Source: Gammaproteobacteria bacterium
GTDB lineage: Bacteria > Pseudomonadota > Gammaproteobacteria > Steroidobacterales > JABDKV01
Direction: 5' to 3'
NCBI GenBank assembly: GCA_029862285.1
Contig: JAOTXR010000143.1
Coordinates: 1-6,097 of the forward strand
Length of the DNA: 6,097 nt
Positions 1-5,158 of this stretch are shown piece by piece; the stretch's first letter is position 1, and every line of letters begins with the position of its first letter. A model generated the notes under the pieces. The model did not search any database. It had not been told where the DNA came from and saw only the letters and a program-made list of their open reading frames with translations. The translations under genes were made by a program, and so were the position numbers.

Positions 1-79
1 CGCCGGCAACCGCAATACCCAGCGCGAAGCCGGCTGTCAGGCTGGCTATTTTTCTGCGGGATAGTATTTTGTTGTTCAT
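1..79 (-). CDS. pilY1: N-terminus of probable PilY1, type IV pilus tip adhesin (partial, runs off the window)
   Basis: Only the first 26 codons are inside the window (MNNKILSRRKIASLTAGFAL, then GIAVAG). They read as a Sec signal peptide: a basic n-region (K4, R8, R9, K10) followed by a small hydrophobic stretch rich in Ala and Gly. The ATG lies 5 bases after the stop of the preceding small gene, so it belongs to the same operon. The upstream sequence has only a weak purine patch (GATAGAG), so translation may depend on coupling. The PilY1 call rests on position: in minor-pilin clusters the gene after pilX normally encodes PilY1, a large secreted protein carried at the pilus tip by the minor pilins and involved in adhesion and in control of extension and retraction. 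No PilY1 domain is visible here. Another exported pilus accessory protein remains possible. Confidence 0.6.
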   Translation of the reverse strand, partial: MNNKILSRRKIASLTAGFALGIAVAG

Positions 80-84
80 CTCTA

Positions 85-408
85 TCAGTTCCAGAAAATA
101 ATGCGGGTAATCCGCAGCGAAGACGGATCAAACAGCACGGTTGCACCTTTTTCATCAAACGCAGCGGCTTGTTCCAGGCTGATGCGGACGCGGCCACGCT
201 CGATGCTGGTTGCGTTATCCGCGCGCAGGGTCAACAGCGCGCAGTCGTCACAAACACGTGCATAGACACGTCCGGAAGTCTTGCCGTCCAGCTGCAGCTT
301 GAAGCTGGTCATTTCGGCGGCTTCCTCGATGTTGATCAGCGTTTCGGCGGCCAAATCAGTTACGCTTACGGCAAACGCCACGATGACCAGCGCGAATATT
401 CGTTGCAT
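85..408 (-). CDS. Small exported protein with CxxC motif, unknown function, between pilX and pilY1
   Basis: I do not recognise this 107-residue protein. Residues 1-21 form a Sec signal peptide (MQRIFALVIVAFAVSV core, likely cut near A21/E22), leaving about 86 mature residues. The mature part looks mainly beta: alternating hydrophobic stretches such as FKLQLDG, GRVYARV, ALLTLR, ATVLFD and RITRIIFW. C53 and C56 form a CDDC motif and are the only cysteines, suggesting a periplasmic disulfide or metal site. There is no prepilin signal, so it is not a pilin. An in-frame ATG lies 12 bases further upstream (420), exactly after the pilX stop. I prefer the start at 408 because it has a GGAG Shine-Dalgarno site 6 bases away and gives a cleaner signal peptide. 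The operon position suggests a periplasmic role in pilin or PilY1 assembly, but that is inference. PilY2 of Pseudomonas is of similar size but is encoded after pilY1, and I cannot show homology. Confidence 0.75.
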   Translation of the reverse strand: MQRIFALVIVAFAVSVTDLAAETLINIEEAAEMTSFKLQLDGKTSGRVYARVCDDCALLTLRADNATSIERGRVRISLEQAAAFDEKGATVLFDPSSLRITRIIFWN

Positions 409-414
409 TTTATT

Positions 415-418
415 CTCC
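415..418 (-). promoter_or_regulatory. Shine-Dalgarno site deciding the start of the small CxxC gene
   Basis: On the minus strand the junction reads TAGATGGAGAATAAAATG. GGAG stands 6 bases before the second ATG (408) and overlaps the first ATG (420). The first ATG would have to use sites inside the end of pilX. This favours initiation at 408, coupled to termination of pilX, whose stop codon lies 12 bases upstream of that ATG. Confidence 0.6.
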
Positions 419-420
419 AT

Positions 421-882
421 CTAGCTGCCATCCGGGTTTGGTGCGAGTACAAAGTAGCCGGCACGCTGAATCGACTGAGCGCCGCGTACCGGTGTGTTGG
501 CAACGCCACGGCTTTCGAAGTGCACCTGACTGGAGGCCTCGCCAAATTCGACGTAGCCCTGAAATGACGTACCGACCATGACATCGACAACCCGGTTGCC
601 CGCTGCATCGTCATACGGATATGGGATGGTGGCGCGCAAGACCTGTCCGCGTGTTTCCGAGCCGTTCAGCGTCACCGCGCCCGGCGCGATTCTCATCTCG
701 GACATGATGGCCGATTCGGCACCCTGGAAAGCATATTGCCCACGCTGCATGTTGTCGGCCATTGCCACTTCGAGGGTCGCGGTGTTTAAACCCGTTACCC
801 CCAGCAACGTGAGGATCATCAGCAGAATCAACCCAACGATCAGGGCCGCACCCTGTTGTCGGCGGGGTAATGAAGTGTTCAT
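421..882 (-). CDS. pilX: Type IV pilus minor pilin PilX
   Basis: The product is a 153-residue prepilin that acts in the inner membrane and then at the pilus tip, where PilV, PilW and PilX with PilY1 prime assembly. The leader MNTSLPRRQQG is followed by a cut after G11 and the hydrophobic helix AALIVGLILLMILTLLGVTG. The following LEVAMADNMQRGQYAFQGAE is characteristic of the PilX N-terminal domain (compare LEERMAGN in relatives). Mature residue 5 is V16, not Glu. Lack of Glu5 is a trait of GspK, to which PilX corresponds, and fits a tip position. The C-terminal part (VHFESRGV then GAQSIQRAGYFVL) resembles the end of PilX proteins, and there are no cysteines. The ATG overlaps the pilW stop (ATGA at 879-882) and has a good GAGGG site 6 bases upstream. 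The stop is followed immediately by the next gene. Confidence 0.88.
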   Translation of the reverse strand: MNTSLPRRQQGAALIVGLILLMILTLLGVTGLNTATLEVAMADNMQRGQYAFQGAESAIMSEMRIAPGAVTLNGSETRGQVLRATIPYPYDDAAGNRVVDVMVGTSFQGYVEFGEASSQVHFESRGVANTPVRGAQSIQRAGYFVLAPNPDGS

Positions 883-1868
883 AGTGCACCCTCTAAAATA
901 GATTCGTTTCTCAGGAAAATAGTCCGCGACACGAGTAGACGGCGGAAATTTGCATCTTCGTCCATCGGTGTGAATTCTTGATCGGCGTAGGTGTAGGTGC
1001 GGGAATCGTTAAAACCCGGTTCCGGAGTGTCGGCCCGCATCCGCAGCCATATCCGTACCGCACGGATACGTGGTGGGTTGGGAAGCAGTACCGCATTACC
1101 CGGGTTGACGTAGCGGTCGACCGAACCGTCGCCATTGCGGTCGATGCCGAACTGCACCTGCAGATCTTCGATACCGGAAATTACCTCCTGGTCGACCATG
1201 GCCGGTGCGTCGGAAACGACCGTGAGACCCTGGCGGCGCAACGATGGCCGGACAATCCAGTTATCGGGTACCGGGCTTGGTGCCGGGATCGAGTAGGGGC
1301 GTATGTAGTAGGCGTGCGCAATTAACGCATTGTTTTGACCGTCGACGATCGCAGGCTCGGCCGCGCCGGCAAACAAGCTGCCCTGGCCGGCCTCGTGGGT
1401 GCGTACATAGATGCGCCCGTCTTCCAGATTGGTGGTGGCAAAGATTCTGCCGCTGGCATGGCGCAGTTGCAGCGTGTCGGTGCCCGTTTGGTAGTCGGCG
1501 CTGGCTATACACGGCAGCGCGGGGTCGACGTTATTGCTCGCCGCCAGACTGGTTTCTATATCGATGGCCCAGGTGGTGCCACAGTTTGGATTCACCGCTG
1601 TTGTGAGCGGGGCCGGGCCGGTCGCCCGGCCGTCAATGGCAACCGCATTGGTATGCCGGCCCCAATAGCCGGACAAACGGATATCCGGTTCGAGCAGGTC
1701 CAGCGCCCAGCGTGCGTTTTCCTGCATCCTTGCCAGCGTGTCGTTGACGTTAAGGGTCGAGCGGGCCTCGTCATAGACATAAATGGCGCCACCGATCAGC
1801 ACGATGCCGATAGTCATCGCCACCATCAGTTCGATCAGGCTGAAACCGTGTTGTTTGTTGCTGATCAT
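879..1868 (-). CDS. pilW: Type IV pilus minor pilin PilW
   Basis: The product is a 329-residue prepilin of the pilus initiation complex. The leader MISNKQHG is cut before F9, giving FSLIELMVAMTIGIVLIGGA with Glu at mature position 5. This is followed by PilW-type sequence (ARMQENARWALDLLEPDIRLSGYWG, residues 46-70). The large C-terminal domain holds C96 and C120, a plausible disulfide. It also has an EF-hand-like loop, DRNGDGSVD (243-251), with D243, N245, D247 and D251 in calcium-ligand positions. PRIRAVRIWLRMRAD (266-280) and the C-terminal TIFLRN are typical of PilW. Length fits the family. The frame stays open far upstream (to 2024) inside pilV, but the prepilin leader and the ATGA overlap with the pilV stop fix the start at 1868. 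The site before this ATG is weak, so translation probably relies on coupling to pilV. Confidence 0.92.
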   Translation of the reverse strand: MISNKQHGFSLIELMVAMTIGIVLIGGAIYVYDEARSTLNVNDTLARMQENARWALDLLEPDIRLSGYWGRHTNAVAIDGRATGPAPLTTAVNPNCGTTWAIDIETSLAASNNVDPALPCIASADYQTGTDTLQLRHASGRIFATTNLEDGRIYVRTHEAGQGSLFAGAAEPAIVDGQNNALIAHAYYIRPYSIPAPSPVPDNWIVRPSLRRQGLTVVSDAPAMVDQEVISGIEDLQVQFGIDRNGDGSVDRYVNPGNAVLLPNPPRIRAVRIWLRMRADTPEPGFNDSRTYTYADQEFTPMDEDANFRRLLVSRTIFLRNESILEGAL

Positions 1869-2335
1869 TGCTGCACCGTCAAACGGTAGTTGCGAGTCTG
1901 GCCTTTGTCTTCCCAACTTACAGTTATGATGTGCGAATCGGGATCCGTCGCGGCATCGAGATCTATCTGTCCCACGCCGCCGGGCAGGCCGGTCGCCGTG
2001 GTTGGATCCAGTGCGCTGCGCCATTCCCAGACATCGTAGGTGGCCATCTGGTCGGGGTTACAGTCGCCGGGTGCCTCGGCGGCGTTGGTGTCGGCGCAAA
2101 TGTCCGCCGGCGCTCCCCCGGCCGGCCCGGCGCCGACATCGTAGTTGCCGCCGGGATTGGCACGGATGCGATCGGCCATGTCGGCTGCGAGATTAACGGC
2201 ATGAGTCCGTTGCAGCGCCGAGTAGCCGGTGCGGACGCCGTCTATGTGTAATGCAGCGATGCCGAGCATGCCAATCGACAGCACGACCAAAGCCACCAGA
2301 ACTTCAATTAGAGAAAACCCGTCAGCTTTGTTCAT
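1865..2335 (-). CDS. pilV: Type IV pilus minor pilin PilV
   Basis: The product is a 156-residue prepilin. The leader MNKADG is cut before F7, followed by FSLIEVLVALVVLSIGMLGI, with Glu at mature position 5. The segment AVNLAADMADRIRANPGG (residues 46-63) is a PilV hallmark. Further support comes from DVWEWRSALDP (101-111) and the final strand HIITVSWEDKG. C80 and C91 may form a disulfide. As I recall, PilV corresponds to GspI and sits in the tip complex with PilW and PilX. The ATG at 2335 overlaps the fimU stop (ATGA at 2332-2335), the same arrangement as the next two junctions. A GTG two codons earlier (2341) also lies downstream of the GGAG sequence and would give MRMNKADG. I prefer the ATG by analogy with its neighbours. 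The low-complexity Gly/Ala/Pro stretch at 62-76 is probably a loop. Confidence 0.9.
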   Translation of the reverse strand: MNKADGFSLIEVLVALVVLSIGMLGIAALHIDGVRTGYSALQRTHAVNLAADMADRIRANPGGNYDVGAGPAGGAPADICADTNAAEAPGDCNPDQMATYDVWEWRSALDPTTATGLPGGVGQIDLDAATDPDSHIITVSWEDKGQTRNYRLTVQQ

Positions 2336-2904
2336 TCGCACGTCTCTCCAAGATCCTCTCGTTTGTCCACGGTAGTTGCCAGCGGACGACCGGTTTGTGA
2401 AATGGCAATGATCCGGCCATAGTGATTACTTGCCCGGCCGTCGCAAAACACCAGCACACCAGCGGCATCCAGACCGCCCAGATCGGGAAAACCGGACGGC
2501 AAATAGGAGAGCGACACCTGTAACGATTGACCTGACGGCGTACTGACACGGACTGCCTTGGGCATTTTCCCTTCGCGGCGGATCACCTGTTCGCCGGTAT
2601 CGACCATGTCGTTGTCGTTCGGGTCGGTGAAGACCATCCAGCCTTCATGCCAAAAAACGTCGGTGTCGGAGTCGCCGGCGTCACAGGAATCATCGTCTTC
2701 GAGATTGACGCAAAGCTTGACCGGCTGCCGCCGTTTGATCGCCTCGCTGCGCGCCATCTGCAGGGTTGCGATCATGTTATTGACCGATGAAGACATCCGG
2801 CTGTTTTGTACTGCGCTTTGAAATGACGGTGCGCCGACAGCCAGCACCAGGGCCAGCACTGTCAGTGCATAAAGCAGTTCTATTAGTGTAAATCCCCGGC
2901 TCAT
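2332..2904 (-). CDS. fimU: GspH/FimT-family minor pilin, probable FimU
   Basis: The product is a 190-residue prepilin of the GspH/FimT family. MSRG is cut before F5, then FTLIELLYALTVLALVLAVG with Glu at mature position 5. Family marks follow: ATLQMARSEAIKRRQPVKLC (46-65), GWMVFTDPNDNDMVDTGE (88-105) and IIAISQTGRP (165-174). It has four cysteines (65, 74, 154, 189), enough for two disulfides. I call it FimU, the subunit that connects the PilVWX-PilY1 tip to the pilus shaft, because it is the gene directly before pilV and follows a second family member, matching fimT-fimU-pilV order. It has TGRPL where the upstream paralogue has TGRPR. The start is uncertain: ATG at 2904 has a GGA 7 bases upstream but gives a very short leader. 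ATG at 2916 gives MDGYMSRG with no clear ribosome site. A TTG at 2937 is also in frame but unlikely. Confidence 0.82.
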   Translation of the reverse strand: MSRGFTLIELLYALTVLALVLAVGAPSFQSAVQNSRMSSSVNNMIATLQMARSEAIKRRQPVKLCVNLEDDDSCDAGDSDTDVFWHEGWMVFTDPNDNDMVDTGEQVIRREGKMPKAVRVSTPSGQSLQVSLSYLPSGFPDLGGLDAAGVLVFCDGRASNHYGRIIAISQTGRPLATTVDKREDLGETCE

Positions 2905-2930
2905 ATACCCATCCATTTGCAGTGCCAAAC

Positions 2931-2951
2931 GACACAAACCCGTGTTGTGTC
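2931..2951. repeat. Inverted repeat just upstream of fimU, possible operator or leader hairpin
   Basis: GACACAA (2931-2937) and TTGTGTC (2945-2951) are perfect 7-bp arms separated by 7 bases. The element lies 14 to 47 bases upstream of the candidate fimU ATGs. It is outside the coding region if either ATG is used, but partly inside it if the TTG at 2937 is used. There is no T-run on the minus strand after it, so it is not an intrinsic terminator. It could be a regulator site or a hairpin in the fimU leader. Confidence 0.4.
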
Positions 2952-2960
2952 ATATCCCGG

Positions 2961-2984
2961 CTCTGATCGGCCGGTCTGTCAGAG
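2961..2984. repeat. Second inverted repeat in the fimT-fimU gap
   Basis: CTCTGA (2961-2966) and TCAGAG (2979-2984) are perfect 6-bp arms around a GC-rich 12-base centre that contains CGGCCG. The element sits 9 bases beyond the 2931-2951 repeat. No T-run follows on either side. It may be part of the fimU control region, but chance is possible. Confidence 0.3.
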
Positions 2985-3086
2985 TAGTTTAGGTCTAACA
3001 GGGGACTAAGCGACATTCCGCCGATAACCGGTCGTTGGCAGGGGATGAACGGTGTTTTGAGACCGCTTGCAACACTTGTGGCGCGA

Positions 3087-3617
3087 TTATGAGCACTGGA
3101 TCGGCGTGCCGCCGGCCCGGGTGCGGGACACGCGTGGCCGGCCGGTATAGCTGATGATTACGGCGCGGGCCTGCACGGGGCCACGGCTGTCGCAGAGTGT
3201 CAAAGTGCCATTCGTGCTACGCAGGCCGATGCGGTAGAAACTGTAATAGTCGCGGTTGCTGCCGATCTGCAGCCGGCTTACCGCCTGATGACGGTACAAA
3301 ACTGTATCGTGTTGGCCCAGCCGGGGCGGGTGATCGGCATCTTCGTTGACAAAAACCAGCCAGCCGCCACTCCAGTTCGCGTCGGCAGTACAGGGCTCAG
3401 CACCGCCGTCGGCACAAATTACGACCTGTCGGTTGCGGCGAATGGCGGTGCTACGGGCAACATGCACCGCCGTGATCAGGTCGTTGGTGGCGGCGGTTCG
3501 CCGCGCGTTCGCGGTGATGCCGTTCAGCGCCGGTATGCCGATGGATAAAATTACCGCGGCAACCGCCATCGCCACCAGCAACTCGAACAAAGTGAGACCG
3601 CAGCTAAAGCGGGACAT
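3087..3617 (-). CDS. fimT: GspH/FimT-family minor pilin, probable FimT (DNA-uptake type)
   Basis: The product is a 176-residue prepilin. The leader MSRFSCG is cut before L8, giving LTLFELLVAMAVAAVILSIG with Glu at mature position 5. The GspH/FimT domain shows in DLITAVHVARSTAIRRNRQVVIC (46-68), GGWLVFVNEDAD (84-95) and VIISYTGRPR (153-162). Cysteines 68, 76, 142 and 175 parallel those of the downstream paralogue. The C-terminal tail is basic (R160, R162, R165, R167) and contains GRPR, matching the GRxR motif reported in FimT proteins that bind DNA during natural transformation. The start at 3617 has AAGG about 9 bases upstream. An ATG three codons earlier (3626) has its purines too close, and the long upstream extension to 3824 is antisense to thiO and has no pilin features. 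It is first in the cluster and divergent from thiO. No terminator separates it from fimU, so cotranscription is possible. Confidence 0.82.
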   Translation of the reverse strand: MSRFSCGLTLFELLVAMAVAAVILSIGIPALNGITANARRTAATNDLITAVHVARSTAIRRNRQVVICADGGAEPCTADANWSGGWLVFVNEDADHPPRLGQHDTVLYRHQAVSRLQIGSNRDYYSFYRIGLRSTNGTLTLCDSRGPVQARAVIISYTGRPRVSRTRAGGTPIQCS

Positions 3618-3730
3618 GTGCAACATCCTTGTCGCGATAGGTCGTCCGTGACCAGCAGGCAGTCTAGAGTTTGCCGGGTCGCGGCGACAATACCGACTAT
3701 TGGGCAATACCGCGCGAAATCCGGGCCGAT
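3618..3730. promoter_or_regulatory. Divergent intergenic region between fimT and thiO
   Basis: This spacer must hold or adjoin the promoters for both directions, but I see no convincing sigma-70 pair. The best plus-strand candidate is TTGCCG (3671) with GACTAT (3695) at 18-bp spacing, which is weak. Two small patterns stand out. An inverted repeat CAATA-CCGAC-TATTG lies at 3688-3702. The octamer CAATACCG is repeated directly at 3688-3695 and 3705-3712, 17 bp apart. These could be regulator half-sites or chance. Confidence 0.3.
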
Positions 3731-3745
3731 ACAGTAGGCTACTGT
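3731..3745. promoter_or_regulatory. Perfect palindrome covering the thiO ribosome-binding site
   Basis: ACAGTAG-G-CTACTGT has 7-bp perfect arms around one central base and ends one base before the thiO ATG at 3747. The only ribosome-site-like purines (AGG at 3736-3738, spacing 8) lie in its middle. As RNA it would fold with stem ACAGT/ACTGT and the AGG in the loop. As DNA it is a good-looking dimeric operator. Either use would affect thiO, but no regulator is known to me for this sequence. Confidence 0.45.
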
Positions 3746-3746
3746 C

Positions 3747-4805
3747 ATGCAGCAGATATCTGATGTCATTATCGTCGGCGCCGGGGTTATCGGTTTGCTC
3801 ACCGCACGCGAGTTGCGATCGCACGGTTTGTCGGTCACGGTGCTCGAGCGCGGCCGGGTCGGTATGGAATCGTCACAGGCAGGCGGCGGAATCCTCTCAC
3901 CCATTCCGCCATGGGAAGGACCGGCAATGGTCGATGCCCTGGCACAACGCAGCCAGTGTCTTTATCCGCGTCTGGCCGAGTCATTACTGGAGTCCACCGG
4001 CATCGACATCGAGTACCGCCAGTGTGGCGTTGTGCTGCTTGGTGAGCAGCAGACCTCCGCGGCCCGGGATTGGGAGGCTCGTTCAGGTAAAACGCTGATC
4101 AGTCTGGATAGTGCGGCGCTGCACGAACTGGAACCGCATCTCACCGGCCACTGGGAAAATGCGTTACACGTGCCGGCCTTAAGCCAGCTGAGAAACCCGC
4201 GATTTACCCAGGCACTGCATCGCGACCTGCTCACGTCGGATGTCACGATCATGGAAGCAACGCCGGTGACGCAGTTGCTGATCGATGACAATAAGATTTG
4301 CGGTGTGCAGACACAGACCGATGTTTACAAGTCCAACGTCGTGGTGATTGCGGCCGGTGCCTGGACCGCGACATTGCTGGGCGATTTCAGCCCGGCAGAA
4401 ATAATGCCGGTACGGGGTCAGATGTTGTGGTACCAACTCGCGCCCGGGACTTTCAGCCGTATCCTGATAGCGGCAGACCAATACCTGATCCCGAGACGTG
4501 ACGGCGTCTGTCTGGTGGGCAGTACTGTTGAACACGCAGGTTTTGACAAAGGGACTACCGAAGAAGCCCGCACCGAATTGACTGCCTTCGCATCGCGTCT
4601 GTCCGGGCTGTTTGATCAACGTCTGCCGTCCGGTCAGTGGAGTGGTTTGCGCCCGGGGACGACCGACGGCGTGCCGGTAATTTCGGAGCATCCGGGCGTC
4701 GAAAATCTTTACATCAACGCCGGCCATTACCGCAACGGCATTAATCTGGGCCCGGCGTCGGCTGAAGACTGCGCCGGGCTGATTCTGAATCGAGATACAC
4801 GTTGA
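3747..4805 (+). CDS. thiO: Glycine oxidase ThiO (FAD-dependent, thiamine thiazole synthesis)
   Basis: The product is a 352-residue DAO-family flavoenzyme. ThiO oxidises glycine with O2 to dehydroglycine (iminoacetate), which feeds thiazole formation by ThiG in the cytoplasm. Residues 6-34 form the FAD Rossmann motif, with GAGVIG at 11-16 and an acidic strand end at E34. ESSQAGGGILSPIPPW (41-56) is the glycine-oxidase signature. VIAAGAW (200-206) is the second FAD contact. Near the C terminus, GLRPGTTDGVPVI (300-312) and NAGHYRNGINLGPASA (324-339) carry R302 and R329. With Y246 these coincide, as I recall, with substrate-binding residues of the Bacillus subtilis enzyme; its Met261 would be V261 here. 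The length is normal and the protein looks intact. It is divergent from the pilin operon and otherwise unrelated to it. The same thiO-fimT adjacency is known in Pseudomonas. Another D-amino-acid or sarcosine oxidase is less likely. Confidence 0.88.
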   Translation: MQQISDVIIVGAGVIGLLTARELRSHGLSVTVLERGRVGMESSQAGGGILSPIPPWEGPAMVDALAQRSQCLYPRLAESLLESTGIDIEYRQCGVVLLGEQQTSAARDWEARSGKTLISLDSAALHELEPHLTGHWENALHVPALSQLRNPRFTQALHRDLLTSDVTIMEATPVTQLLIDDNKICGVQTQTDVYKSNVVVIAAGAWTATLLGDFSPAEIMPVRGQMLWYQLAPGTFSRILIAADQYLIPRRDGVCLVGSTVEHAGFDKGTTEEARTELTAFASRLSGLFDQRLPSGQWSGLRPGTTDGVPVISEHPGVENLYINAGHYRNGINLGPASAEDCAGLILNRDTR

Positions 4806-4845
4806 TACCCAGGTAGTGCGTTGGTCATAGCAATGGGTATTTTTT
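4805..4845 (+). terminator. Probable intrinsic terminator of thiO
   Basis: ATACCCA (4805-4811) pairs perfectly with TGGGTAT (4834-4840), followed by a T-run to 4845. The left arm begins in the last base of the thiO stop codon. The stem is short (7 bp) and the loop long (22 bases), so efficiency is uncertain, but position and T-run are right. Confidence 0.5.
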
Positions 4846-4849
4846 GCCA

Positions 4850-4920
4850 GCGGCGCCGCCTTACTGCATAAGCCGTGTTCTCAGAAAGGTTCTCTAAGAC
4901 TTTATTCCTGAAAGGAATTT
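4850..4920. repeat. Cluster of small inverted repeats in the thiO-DUF6916 intergenic region
   Basis: The non-coding stretch from 4806 to 5158 contains no gene I can support. After the terminator come a 10-bp palindrome GCGGCGCCGC (4850-4859), then TTCTCAGAA (4878-4886) and an imperfect copy TCTCTAAGA (4891-4899). The hexamer GTTCTC is repeated at 4877 and 4889, 12 bp apart. Next is a tight hairpin ATTCCT-GAA-AGGAAT (4904-4918). The repeated TTC/GAA arms suggest one or more regulator sites upstream of the next gene. A TATACC at 4991-4996 resembles a -10 box, but no -35 stands at the right distance. Confidence 0.3.
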
Positions 4921-5045
4921 ATTTGTCGTCAAATCAGGGAGCCGACCAGTTTTTTTGCCGATCCCGCTAGCGCTGCCCCGGTTTGTGATCTATACCTTAT
5001 TTAGAGGCCGGACTCCTCGTCGATACGGGTGGGTCGAGGTATAAC

Positions 5046-5059
5046 GAGGGATAACAATG
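5046..5059 (+). promoter_or_regulatory. Alternative upstream start with strong ribosome-binding site for the Tat/DUF6916 gene
   Basis: GAGGG (5046-5050) stands 6 bases before an ATG (5057) that is in frame with the gene starting at 5159. The two starts are 102 bp apart with no stop between them. The second start also has a good site (GAGG at 5147-5150, spacing 8). Use of the first would add 34 polar residues in front of the twin-arginine signal. Confidence 0.4.
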
Positions 5060-5158
5060 AGACACCGTGCTCGCCTGCTGAGTATTACCGATTTTCGTAC
5101 CGGCCGGTGCGACCCTGATCGCCTCAATCCCGGGACACCACAACGTGAGGTAGAAACA

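Noticed and set aside
978..1889. Several long plus-strand frames opposite pilW.
   Set aside because: They mirror the GC-rich codon pattern of pilW, have no recognisable domain or ribosome site, and pilW is certain from its prepilin signal and conserved segments.
1869..2024. The pilW frame is open upstream to 2024, giving a 381-residue protein.
   Set aside because: The extra 52 residues lie in antiphase within pilV and precede a complete prepilin leader. The ATG at 1868 overlaps the pilV stop as ATGA, like the neighbouring junctions.
3618..3746. A TPP riboswitch ahead of thiO.
   Set aside because: The spacer is short and I find no conserved CUGAGA or ACCUGA elements arranged as in a THI box.
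3618..3824. The fimT frame is open upstream to 3824, overlapping thiO on the opposite strand.
   Set aside because: The extension has no pilin or signal features. The prepilin leader MSRFSCG begins at 3617 with a ribosome site, and the overlap would run into the thiO coding region.
4179..4727. A 182-residue frame on the minus strand inside thiO.
   Set aside because: It is antisense to a well-conserved flavoenzyme, and its composition (many Arg, His, Gln, Cys) looks like a shadow frame with no domain signature.
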